Source: JBCBDX01 sp038529265
GTDB lineage: Bacteria > Pseudomonadota > Alphaproteobacteria > Rhizobiales > Rhizobiaceae
Assembly: GCA_038529265.1 (NCBI GenBank)
Contig: JBCBDX010000007.1
Location: 62,001 to 126,000 of the forward strand
Length of the DNA stretch: 64,000 nucleotides
Direction of reading: 5' to 3'
A program made the position numbers and the translations under genes. Below the pieces are notes generated by a model, which ran no database searches, was not told where the DNA came from, and worked only from the letters and a program-made list of their open reading frames with translations. Positions 8,208 through 17,225 of this stretch are shown one piece after another; position 1 is the first letter of the stretch, and every line of letters begins with the position of its first letter.

Positions 8208-9248
8208 ATGGCTATGCTGCAGATTGTTAGCACATTTGTTCTTGCTGCGCTGGGTGTCGTGCTTTTTCATCTGGCCAACCTGCCATTACCTTGGTTGTTG
8301 GGGCCGATATTTTCATGTCTGGTCGCTGCTTTGATTGGCGTTCCGTTGCGCGGTATAAAACCGCTCAATGATACGATGCGGACCATTTTGGGTGTCGCCG
8401 TTGGCGCGACGCTCACCCCGACGGTATTGTCGACATTTCCATCAATGTTGCCATCCTTGTTGATGGTTCCACCAATGATCCTGCTTATTGGGGCGATCGG
8501 CGTTCCATACTTCACGCGCGTGTGTGGCTATGATTTTCCAACAGCCTATTACTCCGCCATGCCCGGAGGCTTGCAGGATGTGTTGGTGTTTGGAGAAGAG
8601 GCGGGTGGAAATGTTCGAACGCTCAGCCTTGTTCATGCAACGCGCGTACTGATTATCGTGTCGGCGCTGCCGTTTCTGCTCAAAGGCATATGGAACGCCG
8701 ATCCGACCAATCCGCCCGGGCTGCCTGCTTCAACCATACCTGTCAGCGAACTGCTCATTATGGTTGTCTGCGCCATTGCCGGTTGGCGGATTGCAAAATG
8801 GATGGGCATGTTCGGTGCATCCATTTTGGGTCCGCTCATACTGACGGCTTTGGTGGCGATTGGGGGTGGGTTGCAGAACCGCCCGCCAGCCGAAGCCGTC
8901 TGGGCTGCTCAATTCTTCATCGGTATGGTCATTGGCTCAAAGTATGCCGGGATTACAATCAAGGAGTTGCGCCATGATGTGGTCGCAGCGCTGGGTTTTT
9001 GTTTTATCCTGATCATTCTGACCATCGCTTTTGTTGAGATAGTGGACGGACTTGGTTTAGCGCCCGGCATGGAAGCGCTCCTTGCCTTCGCACCAGGTGG
9101 ACAAGCAGAGCTTACGGTGTTGGCGTTGATCGTCGGCGCAGACGTCGCGTTCGTGATCGCGCATCATATTTTGCGGATATTTGTTGTGATCCTGGGCGCA
9201 CCGTTTGCAGCACTGATCTTTGCTCCTCCATCGAGGAAATCGCTCTAA
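8208..9248 (+). CDS. AbrB-family membrane protein
   Basis: 346-residue integral membrane protein of the AbrB/AmoA-like family (PF05145, distinct from the AbrB DNA-binding proteins). It shows two copies of the family repeat: PWLLGPIFSCLVAALIG near residue 26 and GMFGASILGPLILTALVA near residue 200, with a conserved AYYSAMPGGLQDVL segment between them and AFAPGGQAELTV in the second half. At least ten hydrophobic helices are visible. Function is poorly known; a transport role is usually assumed. It follows frcR by 30 bases and precedes a sugar ABC operon by 83 bases, so its operon membership is unclear. Confidence 0.85.
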   Translation: MAMLQIVSTFVLAALGVVLFHLANLPLPWLLGPIFSCLVAALIGVPLRGIKPLNDTMRTILGVAVGATLTPTVLSTFPSMLPSLLMVPPMILLIGAIGVPYFTRVCGYDFPTAYYSAMPGGLQDVLVFGEEAGGNVRTLSLVHATRVLIIVSALPFLLKGIWNADPTNPPGLPASTIPVSELLIMVVCAIAGWRIAKWMGMFGASILGPLILTALVAIGGGLQNRPPAEAVWAAQFFIGMVIGSKYAGITIKELRHDVVAALGFCFILIILTIAFVEIVDGLGLAPGMEALLAFAPGGQAELTVLALIVGADVAFVIAHHILRIFVVILGAPFAALIFAPPSRKSL

Positions 9249-9331
9249 AGCTGCGCCAACGACATATTTTGAGACCTTGCAAACGCGTGCAATCGCGGCA
9301 TACTGCTCGCATCACACTGGGAGGATATGTG

Positions 9332-10684
9332 ATGAAATCCACGATTAAGTCCGGCGTTTTGGCTGGCGTCACCATTGCGTTTGCGCTATCAACGAGCCTT
9401 GCACACGCCGACACCATTCGTTTCTGGACAACAGAAGAACAACCTGAGCGTTTGGCAAAACAGGAAGAAATGGCCGCGCAATTTGAAGCGGAAACCGGCA
9501 CTTCCGTCGAAGTTATTCCCGTTAGTGAAAGTGACTTGGGCACCCGCGCGACGGCTGCCTTTGCTGCAGGCGATTTGCCTGACGTTATTTATCATACGCT
9601 ACAGTATGCTCTGCCATGGGCCGAGGCTGGCATCCTGGACACTGAAGCGGCAACCGAAGTTGTTGAAGAACTCGGCAACGGTACGTTTGCGCCGGGTGCG
9701 CTTGCCATGGCTGCAGTGGATGGCGGTGTTGCTTCTGTGCCCGTTGATGGCTGGACGCAAATGGTTGTCTATCGTGCGGATAAGTTCGCTGAAGCTGGTC
9801 TAGAGCCGCCGACCTCTTACGCCAACGTGGTCGCTGCGCTTGAGGCGTTGCACAACCCACCGGAAATGTACGGGTTCGTCGCCGCCACCAAGGTTGATGA
9901 GAACTTTATGAGCCAGGTACTGGAGCATGTGTTCCTCGCCAATGGCGTATCTCCAGTGAACGCTGATGGTTTCGCGCCGCTTGATGAGGCCAAAACTACC
10001 GAGGTGCTAGAGTTTTATAAAGCGATTGCTGAGGCGTCACCGCCCGGTGAATTGTTCTGGCAACAATCGCGCGAGCTCTACTTTGCTGGCCAAGCTGCGA
10101 TGATCATTTGGTCACCATTCATTCTGGATGAATTGGCAGGACTGCGTGATAGCGCACCGCCAACGATCAACGATGATCCAACCTCCAGCGAACTGGCCTC
10201 CAAGACTGGCATTGTCACGACGTTCTCTGGCCCGTCCAATCCAGATGGCGCTGCTTGGGGGGATGTTCGTTACTTTGGTATCACCAATGATGCCGATACG
10301 GACGCAGCCATGGATTTTGTGAAATTCTCAATGGACGAGGGTTATACCCAGACGCTTTCCATCGCACCTGAGGGCAAGTTCCCTGTGCGCCGCGGAACGG
10401 CTGATGAGCCTGCCAAATTCTCTGAAGCATGGGCGCAACTGCCGGTCGGCGTTGATCGCAAGGCACCTCTTGGTGACCTTTATGCGCAAGAGATGATCGA
10501 CGAAATCGTCGGTGGTCTTGATGTCGCGCAGCGTTGGGGTGTTGCTGAAGGTCAACTCAGTCTGGCGTCGAAAATGATCAATGCGCAAGTTGTGAACCGT
10601 GTGGTGCGTCAATTCATTAATGGAGACATTGATGCAAGTGCCGCGGTTGCGGCGTTGAACGAGCAGTTGGCTGCCATCGAGTAA
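9332..10684 (+). CDS. CUT1-family sugar ABC transporter substrate-binding protein
   Basis: 450-residue periplasmic binding protein (SBP_bac_1, MalE/UgpB-like). ATG 9332 is chosen because GGGAGGA lies six bases upstream and it opens directly into a signal peptide (MKSTIKSGVLAGVTIAFALS, cleavage after AHA). The mature start DTIRFWTTEEQPERL and the later segments VPVDGWTQMVVYRADKF and QQSRELYFAGQAAMII are typical of carbohydrate binders. It is the first gene of an operon with two permeases, a glycoside hydrolase and an ATPase, so the ligand is probably an oligosaccharide or glycoside that the hydrolase splits after uptake. Confidence 0.9.
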   Translation: MKSTIKSGVLAGVTIAFALSTSLAHADTIRFWTTEEQPERLAKQEEMAAQFEAETGTSVEVIPVSESDLGTRATAAFAAGDLPDVIYHTLQYALPWAEAGILDTEAATEVVEELGNGTFAPGALAMAAVDGGVASVPVDGWTQMVVYRADKFAEAGLEPPTSYANVVAALEALHNPPEMYGFVAATKVDENFMSQVLEHVFLANGVSPVNADGFAPLDEAKTTEVLEFYKAIAEASPPGELFWQQSRELYFAGQAAMIIWSPFILDELAGLRDSAPPTINDDPTSSELASKTGIVTTFSGPSNPDGAAWGDVRYFGITNDADTDAAMDFVKFSMDEGYTQTLSIAPEGKFPVRRGTADEPAKFSEAWAQLPVGVDRKAPLGDLYAQEMIDEIVGGLDVAQRWGVAEGQLSLASKMINAQVVNRVVRQFINGDIDASAAVAALNEQLAAIE

Positions 10685-10751
10685 TCTTGGGCATAAATGC
10701 ATTCCGGGCATAGGGCCCGGAGTGCGTTCCTGTTTGTCGAAAGCACAAGCT

Positions 10752-11993
10752 ATGACTGTGATGACGCCTCCTCGCGGGGTCGGGCCGCTACAACGGCGTG
10801 AAGCACGCCTGGCGTGGTCTCTTCTATTGCCGACGATTACAATCGTTTCTCTGGTTGTGATCCTGCCACTGCTGGCCATTTTTTGGATCAGCGTAAAGCC
10901 AATCGGTCTTGCTGATTTAAGGCCCGCTGCGCCGATTTTGCGCGAAGCCTTGCGTGGTTCGGGTGACGACCTTCGTATTGAATACAGGCTTCGAAATTCA
11001 AGTCAGGATGTTGAACTCTCTAACGTCACACTAGTTGACCGCCTGCCACCTGAGGTTGCTGTTTCGGGCGATCTTACAGAACCATGTTTACTTGATGGGC
11101 AAACGCTTCGTTGCGACTTTGGCACTTTGGAACCAGGGTTTAACGAGCGTATCAGAATCCCGGTGACTTTGGCAGCAGGAATTGATGAAGAAGCCGCCGA
11201 AGAGGCAGTTGAAAGCTCGGAACCAAGTGTAACCGGCTCGGGCGAGTCTGTATTGTTCAACAACGACTTCACAGCAGAAAACTTCACCCGTATCTTCAAT
11301 GCCGATGAATTCGTCACCGTTTTGGGTGTCACCATTTTCTACACCTTATTCGGCACGTTGGGGGCTATTTTACTCGGTCTCTTCGCGGCAATGCTGCTTA
11401 ACCGCGAGTTCCGCGGGCAGGGCATCTTGCGTGGTCTCTTTTTGTTTCCCTACGTTGCGCCAATCATTGCCGTCGCGTTCACGTGGATTATTCTGTTCGA
11501 TCCCTTTTCCGGTTCTGCAAACGCGCTTTTGGTTCAGATGGGTGTGGCTGACACACCGATTAATTTCTTCGGCCAGCGGCCCTTTGCGCTGATCATGGTC
11601 ACCGTTTTTGCCATGTGGGGCTACTTCCCACTTTGCTTTCTTTTCATCCTCGCGCGAATGCAATCGATTGACCACGACATGTATGAGGCGGCCGATATGG
11701 ACGGAGCATCACCGTTTCAGAAATTTTGGTATCTGAGTTTGCCGATGCTTTTTGGCATCCTGTCCGTTTTATTTCTGTTGCGCTTCATTTGGACGTTCAA
11801 CAAGTTCGACGACATATTTCTCCTAACGGGCGGAAGTGCAGGCACGCGAACGCTTACAGTGAATGTTTATGAACAGGCATTCGCGATTTCCAACATCGGT
11901 GCTGGCGCGGCAGTCGCCGTGGTGATCTTCGGCTGCTTGCTGATTTTCTCATTCCTGTTCTTCCGCTTCATCAGCCGGGAGGAAGGCCTGTGA
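10752..11993 (+). CDS. Sugar ABC permease (MalF-like) with DUF11-like periplasmic insert
   Basis: 413-residue inner-membrane permease. The first helix spans residues about 22-47; the other helices start near residue 186 and include the coupling motif EAADMDGASPFQKFWYLSLP. Between helices 1 and 2 lies a long periplasmic segment. Residues about 70-143 read as a DUF11-type beta-sandwich: YRLRNSSQDVELSNVTLVDRLPP, then Cys112 and Cys121 around DGQTLR, then GTLEPG. E. coli MalF also carries an Ig-like P2 loop here that contacts MalE, so a binding-protein dock is a sensible inference. ATG 10752 is preferred; GTG 10722 is possible. It overlaps the next gene by four bases. Confidence 0.88.
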   Translation: MTVMTPPRGVGPLQRREARLAWSLLLPTITIVSLVVILPLLAIFWISVKPIGLADLRPAAPILREALRGSGDDLRIEYRLRNSSQDVELSNVTLVDRLPPEVAVSGDLTEPCLLDGQTLRCDFGTLEPGFNERIRIPVTLAAGIDEEAAEEAVESSEPSVTGSGESVLFNNDFTAENFTRIFNADEFVTVLGVTIFYTLFGTLGAILLGLFAAMLLNREFRGQGILRGLFLFPYVAPIIAVAFTWIILFDPFSGSANALLVQMGVADTPINFFGQRPFALIMVTVFAMWGYFPLCFLFILARMQSIDHDMYEAADMDGASPFQKFWYLSLPMLFGILSVLFLLRFIWTFNKFDDIFLLTGGSAGTRTLTVNVYEQAFAISNIGAGAAVAVVIFGCLLIFSFLFFRFISREEGL

Positions 11994-13201
11994 GTTCGCT
12001 TAGATTTGGCTATATAGCCGCACCGATCCTTGCCTTTCTATGGACTTTTGTCATCGCAACCACGGTTGCTGTGACGATGAGCTTTGCTACCGGTGATGCT
12101 TACCGACCCTCATTTTTATGGTCGATCCCTATAGGCGTTTGCTTGGGGCTTTTGGCTTTGGGGCGCCCGGATCGATGGTTGGTGTCGGCGGTCGCCGCGG
12201 CTGTGGGCGGTCTCCTGCTTTTTGTTGGCTTTGGTCCGTTGGTTTCCGAGACGGACGCTTCAACACAGCGCATTATTGCGGCGCTGCTATTTGGTTTTGG
12301 CACAGGCTGGCCGCTCGCCCACTTTGTGCGCGAACTTCCCTATGGCGCGTTGACCCGCTACGAGTTTGAAGAGGCAATCATCCGTTTCCTGCTCGGTGTT
12401 GGCTATATTTTCTTCGTCGCTATCATCATCATTCCATTTTACGTGATGGTGATGACCAGCCTGAAGAACCAGGCTGAATTACTGGCCAATCCACTGGATT
12501 TTTCGCTGGATTTTTCAAAGGGTTGGGATCTTTTCCGCAGTTACCGGGAACTGATAACGGATTTCAATTTCGGCTGGTATCTGTGGACGTCCTTCTACGT
12601 CTCGGTTCTCACGGTGCTCCTGACACTTTTGTTCAGCGTGCCGGGCGCTTACGCCGTGGCGCGTTTGCGCTTTAAAGGGCGCGCCGCTTTTTCTCGGTCT
12701 ATTCTGTTGATCTATATGGTGCCGATGATCGTGCTTGCACTGCCGATATACATCGCGTTTTCGGTCACAGGTCTGCGCAACACGATCGTAGGTATCCTGA
12801 TGATTTACCCGGTCACCACGATTCCGGTCGCTCTATACATGTTGCAGGGCTACTTCCGAGGTTTGCCGGCTGAGGTGGAAGAAGCAGGTCTGATGGACGG
12901 GCTAACCCGGCTCCAGGTGATATGGAAGATAACGCTACCGCTATCGCTACCGGCGCTGGCGTCAGTCTCGCTGTATGTCTTCATGATCGCGTGGAATGAG
13001 TTCCTGCTTGCATTCATGCTGCTGGACGATCCGTCAAAGTTCACATTAACCCGGGGCATTGCGTCGCTCAACTCGTCGGAAATTCCGCGCCAGCATCTGA
13101 TGGCCGGATCGGTGATTGCGACCGTTCCAGTAATGCTCCTGTTCCTCGGGCTTGAACGCTTCATGACGAAAGGCCTGACAGCAGGCAGCGTAAAGGGATG
13201 A
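11990..13201 (+). CDS. Sugar ABC permease (MalG-like) with extra N-terminal membrane domain
   Basis: 403-residue permease starting at GTG 11990, overlapping the stop of its partner as GTGA and preceded by GGGAGGA. Residues about 140-403 form a normal MalG-type permease with the coupling motif EEAGLMDGLTRLQVIWKITL. The first 130 residues add about four hydrophobic helices (for example PILAFLWTFVIATTVAVTM and FLWSIPIGVCLGLLALG) not needed in the usual 270-290-residue family members. The role of this extension is unknown. The downstream hydrolase overlaps its stop as ATGA, so the cassette is translated in series. Confidence 0.88.
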   Translation: MSSLRFGYIAAPILAFLWTFVIATTVAVTMSFATGDAYRPSFLWSIPIGVCLGLLALGRPDRWLVSAVAAAVGGLLLFVGFGPLVSETDASTQRIIAALLFGFGTGWPLAHFVRELPYGALTRYEFEEAIIRFLLGVGYIFFVAIIIIPFYVMVMTSLKNQAELLANPLDFSLDFSKGWDLFRSYRELITDFNFGWYLWTSFYVSVLTVLLTLLFSVPGAYAVARLRFKGRAAFSRSILLIYMVPMIVLALPIYIAFSVTGLRNTIVGILMIYPVTTIPVALYMLQGYFRGLPAEVEEAGLMDGLTRLQVIWKITLPLSLPALASVSLYVFMIAWNEFLLAFMLLDDPSKFTLTRGIASLNSSEIPRQHLMAGSVIATVPVMLLFLGLERFMTKGLTAGSVKG

Positions 13202-14460
13202 ACGTGCATGCATTTGACCAGCTTGATAGCCAAGCGCGGGACATTCTGCATTTGAATGATCGTGGTGGCTACACCGTGCCAACGGCAGGCCTTTACCCTT
13301 ATCAGTGGAACTGGGATTCTGCTTTCGCGGCTTGGGGCTTTGCGACCTTTGACGTGGATCGTGCCTGGAAAGAACTGGAGACACTTTTTGATGCGCAGTG
13401 GGAAACCGGTATGGTTCCTCACATCATCTTCCATCGTCTCGATCCCGACTATTTTCCAGGCCCCGACGTGTGGGGTGGCGTCGGCCCGATGCCATCATCG
13501 GGCATCAGCCAGCCACCGGTGGCGGCGAGCATTGCGCGCTGGATGTACGAGATGGACTCAGAGGCGAGCTACCATAGAGCCGCAGCCCTGTTTGCAAAGA
13601 TGGCGCGTTGGCACCAATGGTTTATGGACTGGCGCTTACATGATGGCGCGGTGTGTATCACGCATCCTTGGGAAGCAGGGCGAGACAACACGCCGGATTG
13701 GGACGGCGCTATGGCGGGCATCAATCCCGTTGGGGTGGGCGAATATAAGCGCCGCGACACAACACATGTGGCTTCGTCCATGCGGCCGAAAAAGTACGAC
13801 TATGATCGTTACCTCTTCCTTGTTCAGATGGGACATCGGTTGAAATGGGATGATGCTGGATGGCGCGAGGAAAATCCTTTCCGGGTTGCTGATCCAACGA
13901 TGACTTTTATCCTGCTTCGTGCGCAACGTGACTTGGCATGGCTTGGGCGAGCGCTTGGTGAAGATGTGAGCTCCATCGAAGCTTCAATCCCTATTCTTGA
14001 GGCCGGTGCACAAACACTTTGGAACGAACAGCTAAGCTCATTTGATGCACGTGATGTTAAGGCTGGCGTGTGGGCAAACTGCGTCTCCAATGCATCTTTT
14101 CTGAACTGGTATGCCGGTATTGATCGTCCGGAGATGGTGGCGCAGTTTGACCGCGTGACATCGATGTGTCGCTACCCGGTGCCGAGCCATGATCCGGCGT
14201 CGCCTCATTTTGATTCCAAGCGTTATTGGCGCGGGCCGACCTGGGGCATGATGAATGCGTTAATCGGGATTGGTCTGGCCGAGTTTGGCTTGGCGGATCG
14301 TGCAGATGCGCTGCGCCAAGCAACGCGTGACATGATCGCCAATCATGGCTTTGCTGAATATTTTGATCCGCTGAACGGTGATCCGGCGGGTGGGCAATCA
14401 TTTACCTGGACAGCAGCCATTTGGTTGGCCTGGGCCTCCAAAGCGAGGGGAGATGTGTAA
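13198..14460 (+). CDS. MGH1/GH63-like glycoside hydrolase
   Basis: 420-residue cytoplasmic (alpha/alpha)6-barrel hydrolase related to mannosylglycerate/glucosylglycerate hydrolases and trehalases. Landmarks are QWNWDSAFAAWG near residue 36, with the conserved Asp, and the C-terminal EYFDPLNGDPAGGQSFTWTAA, whose Glu and FTWTA segment match the catalytic end of the family. No signal peptide is present. Encoded between a permease and the ATPase of an ABC importer with ATGA/TAATG overlaps, it most likely hydrolyses the imported glycoside inside the cell. A compatible-solute glycoside such as glucosylglycerate is possible but unproven; an alpha-glucoside is the main alternative. Confidence 0.8.
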   Translation: MNVHAFDQLDSQARDILHLNDRGGYTVPTAGLYPYQWNWDSAFAAWGFATFDVDRAWKELETLFDAQWETGMVPHIIFHRLDPDYFPGPDVWGGVGPMPSSGISQPPVAASIARWMYEMDSEASYHRAAALFAKMARWHQWFMDWRLHDGAVCITHPWEAGRDNTPDWDGAMAGINPVGVGEYKRRDTTHVASSMRPKKYDYDRYLFLVQMGHRLKWDDAGWREENPFRVADPTMTFILLRAQRDLAWLGRALGEDVSSIEASIPILEAGAQTLWNEQLSSFDARDVKAGVWANCVSNASFLNWYAGIDRPEMVAQFDRVTSMCRYPVPSHDPASPHFDSKRYWRGPTWGMMNALIGIGLAEFGLADRADALRQATRDMIANHGFAEYFDPLNGDPAGGQSFTWTAAIWLAWASKARGDV

Positions 14461-15509
14461 TGGGTGAAATCAAGCTTCAGGCCGTAGAAAAATGGTTTGG
14501 TGAGGTCCAAGTCATAAAAGGCGTTGATCTCGAAATCGCCGACGGTGAGTTTGTCATCTTTGTTGGGCCATCTGGCTGCGGAAAGTCCACATTGCTGCGC
14601 ATGATCGGTGGGTTGGAAGAGACTTCGCGCGGTGCCATCGTGATAGACGATCGCGATGTGACTGCCGATCCACCTTCAAAGCGCGGCCTCACGATGGTCT
14701 TTCAATCCTATGCGCTTTATCCGCACATGTCCGTACGGGACAATATGGGCTTTTCGCTCAAGACGGCAGGTGCACCGAAAGCCGAGATTGAGGAGAAGGT
14801 TGGAAACGCCGCCGCCGTACTAAAGCTTGAAGACTATTTGGACCGTCGCCCTAAAGATCTGTCCGGCGGGCAACGGCAACGTGTCGCGATTGGTCGCTCT
14901 ATTGTGCGCGAGCCAACCGCATTTCTTTTTGATGAACCTCTTTCAAATCTCGATGCCGCGCTGCGTGTTGAGATGCGCTACGAGATTGCCAAGCTTCATC
15001 AGCGCTTGAAGTCGACCATGATCTACGTCACGCACGATCAGGTTGAAGCGATGACGCTGGCCGACAAAATTGTGGTGCTTGAGTTTGGGCGGATTGCGCA
15101 GGTGGGCCCACCGAGAGAGCTATACGAGCGCCCGGCCAATCTTTTTGTGGCGCAGTTTATCGGCTCGCCGAAGATGAACGTGGTGCCCTGCGAAACGAAG
15201 GGCGGTAATGTCCATCTGGCAGGAAGCGAGCCTCAAAAAGTTGCACTCAAACGACCTGCCAAACATCTTGGCATCCGGCCTGAGCATATCGAGCTCGACA
15301 AACCAGGTAGTGGCACCTTGGACGGCACAGTTGATGTTGTCGAGTATCTAGGCGCGGACTGCTTTGTAATTCTTGATTGTTCAGGACTGGGCCAACTTAC
15401 CGTTCGCGTTGAGGGCGAAACGCAGTTGACCCCTGGCGATACGGTCGGGATCAAGATGCCGGAGCACCGTCTGCATTTCTTCGATGAAGAAGGCTTGGCC
15501 ATCCGATGA
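14460..15509 (+). CDS. Sugar ABC importer ATPase (UgpC/MalK type)
   Basis: 349-residue ATPase of the CUT1 importer. ATG 14460 overlaps the stop of the hydrolase (TAATG). Motifs: Walker A GPSGCGKST (residues about 37-45), signature LSGGQRQRVAIGRSIVR, Walker B FLFDEPLSNLDA, and the H-loop in YVTHDQVEAMTLADKI. The C-terminal third is the MalK/UgpC TOBE regulatory domain (LGIRPEHIEL, VEYLGADCFVIL). It should power both permeases encoded upstream. It is the last gene of the operon and converges on a nitroreductase 60 bases away. Confidence 0.92.
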   Translation: MGEIKLQAVEKWFGEVQVIKGVDLEIADGEFVIFVGPSGCGKSTLLRMIGGLEETSRGAIVIDDRDVTADPPSKRGLTMVFQSYALYPHMSVRDNMGFSLKTAGAPKAEIEEKVGNAAAVLKLEDYLDRRPKDLSGGQRQRVAIGRSIVREPTAFLFDEPLSNLDAALRVEMRYEIAKLHQRLKSTMIYVTHDQVEAMTLADKIVVLEFGRIAQVGPPRELYERPANLFVAQFIGSPKMNVVPCETKGGNVHLAGSEPQKVALKRPAKHLGIRPEHIELDKPGSGTLDGTVDVVEYLGADCFVILDCSGLGQLTVRVEGETQLTPGDTVGIKMPEHRLHFFDEEGLAIR

Positions 15510-15569
15510 CAGCCCGAACGCGCCGAAACAACTCACGTTCAGGCAAGGTTAGAGTGTGTTGCTGGGTGA

Positions 15570-16130
15570 TCAGTTGTTGATAAGGATCTCTTCCAGCGGA
15601 TGACGAATTCGGGCGCCAAGTTCACGCTTCATGAGATTCTCCGGCAGTTCGACTTTTTCATCGAAATAGCCAAGTGCGACAACAGCCATAGGTTCCAGCG
15701 TGCTATCCAGCTCGAATTTGTCCTTGATTGTCGCTCGGTCAAATCCGCCAATCTGATGGGTTGAAATGCCCATGCTGGTCGCCTGAAGTATCATATAGGC
15801 AACTGATTGACCGACATCATATTGTGCGTGCGCATTGGCTGCGGGTTCGGCTTCATAGCTTACCGCAACAATCAAGTGAGAAGCGCGCGATGCCCATTGG
15901 GAATTGGACTCAGGCATTGCACTGACAATTTTTTCAAAAGCTGTATCGCCGCGTTGGGAAACAATGAACCGCCAAGGCTGGGCGTTTCGAGATGACGGAG
16001 CCCATCTTGCTGCCTCCAAGAGGCGGGAGATGTCTTGTGCGTCGACGGATCTGTCACCAAACCTCTTCGAGCTCCATCGCTGCATAATTTCGTTCAAGAT
16101 AGTTTGTTCAGTCTGAGCTGGTTTCAGCAT
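15570..16130 (-). CDS. Nitroreductase-family flavoprotein
   Basis: 186-residue FMN oxidoreductase of the nitroreductase superfamily. RWSSKRF near residue 18 and EAARWAPSSRNAQPWRF near residue 43 are the FMN-contact motifs; GISTHQIGGF and VVALGYFDE mark the second half. It is the last gene of the minus-strand aromatic cluster, 17 bases after tyrA. No separate HpaC-type flavin reductase is encoded, so this protein might reduce flavin for the HpaB-type oxygenase, or reduce a quinone or nitro intermediate. Both roles are inference; the family itself is clear. Confidence 0.85.
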   Translation of the reverse strand: MLKPAQTEQTILNEIMQRWSSKRFGDRSVDAQDISRLLEAARWAPSSRNAQPWRFIVSQRGDTAFEKIVSAMPESNSQWASRASHLIVAVSYEAEPAANAHAQYDVGQSVAYMILQATSMGISTHQIGGFDRATIKDKFELDSTLEPMAVVALGYFDEKVELPENLMKRELGARIRHPLEEILINN

Positions 16131-16147
16131 GGATGCCCCTATTGATA

Positions 16148-17083
16148 TTAAGACCCGAATACATTGTGACGAATGAGATTACTTTCGCGCATGTAAGCCA
16201 ATAATGACTTTTCGTCGCCATGGCGAACACTATCGCTGAACTGCTTTAATACTTGTGAAAATTTATCAACCGCCATCAGGACATTATCGCTGTTTTCCAG
16301 CAAAATATCTTTCCACATGGTCGGGTCTGAAGAAGCGATCCGGGTGAAGTCCTTAAATCCGCCTGCAGAATACTGCATGTATCCGCGTCCCGATTGGTGT
16401 TCAAAGCCGGCTGCTGTCATCATCATGCAAAATGAAAGAAGGTGCGGCAAATGGCTGGTGACAGCCATCACCGCATCATGCTCTTCCGCTGTCATGACGA
16501 CCACGTTTGATCCAACCCGTTGCCACAACATGCCCAGCTTGCCGACCGCGGCCTCGGGACAGTTTTGAGATGGCGTAACGATCAACCAGCGATCAACGAA
16601 CATGGACTGGCATCCCGCATCAGGCCCTGATTTTTCAAGGCCTGCAATTGGGTGTGCGGGGATGCAGTAAACATGTTTGGGCAGTGTTTGATCAAACACA
16701 TCCGTAACGGCACCCTTAACCGAGCCGACATCAGTTACGATACAACCCGGAGAAATCACGTCGGATATGGCATCAAGCGTTGATGCGTACGCTCGGATGG
16801 GGGTTGCCAGGACGATGACATCGGCACCACGAACTGCTTCGCCCACCGTGGATGCAACTTGGTCAGCCAGATTGAGCTGTCGGAGCCGGTAAGATGTGTG
16901 CGGGTCTTGATCGTAGACAACAAGCTCTCGCGCACAGCCGAATTTTCTAAAAGCTCTGAGAACAGATGATCCCATAAGGCCGCCGCCAACAACAGCAATG
17001 CGATTGGCTATCGTTCGACTGGCGGCATTAAAATTATGGCCAGGTTTGTTCTTGGGAGGCGCTTCATTCAATGTGTCAAACAT
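16148..17083 (-). CDS. tyrA: Prephenate/arogenate dehydrogenase (TyrA/TyrC type)
   Basis: 311-residue NAD(P)-dependent dehydrogenase that converts prephenate to 4-hydroxyphenylpyruvate (or arogenate to tyrosine). The Rossmann motif VVGGGLMGSSV lies at residues about 31-41, TDVGSVKGAV near 127, and the active-site segment PAHPIAGLEKSGPDAG near 149. There is no ACT or chorismate-mutase domain. Here it sits inside a cluster that uses 4-hydroxyphenylpyruvate, just as dedicated prephenate dehydrogenases accompany 4-hydroxymandelate synthase in glycopeptide antibiotic clusters. That points to dedicated precursor supply. GGAGT precedes ATG 17083. Confidence 0.85.
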   Translation of the reverse strand: MFDTLNEAPPKNKPGHNFNAASRTIANRIAVVGGGLMGSSVLRAFRKFGCARELVVYDQDPHTSYRLRQLNLADQVASTVGEAVRGADVIVLATPIRAYASTLDAISDVISPGCIVTDVGSVKGAVTDVFDQTLPKHVYCIPAHPIAGLEKSGPDAGCQSMFVDRWLIVTPSQNCPEAAVGKLGMLWQRVGSNVVVMTAEEHDAVMAVTSHLPHLLSFCMMMTAAGFEHQSGRGYMQYSAGGFKDFTRIASSDPTMWKDILLENSDNVLMAVDKFSQVLKQFSDSVRHGDEKSLLAYMRESNLIRHNVFGS

Positions 17084-17225
17084 AACAAGACTCCAGAAAT
17101 CGCCGGCTTAATTCAGGGCGAGTTAGTGGGAGCGTGGAGCGCTCGAGCCCCGCGCGATTTGTTTGCAGTTTTGATTTGGTTCGCTGTCCCCACCTATGTG
17201 AGCAGGGCCAACAGCCTTCTTAAAA

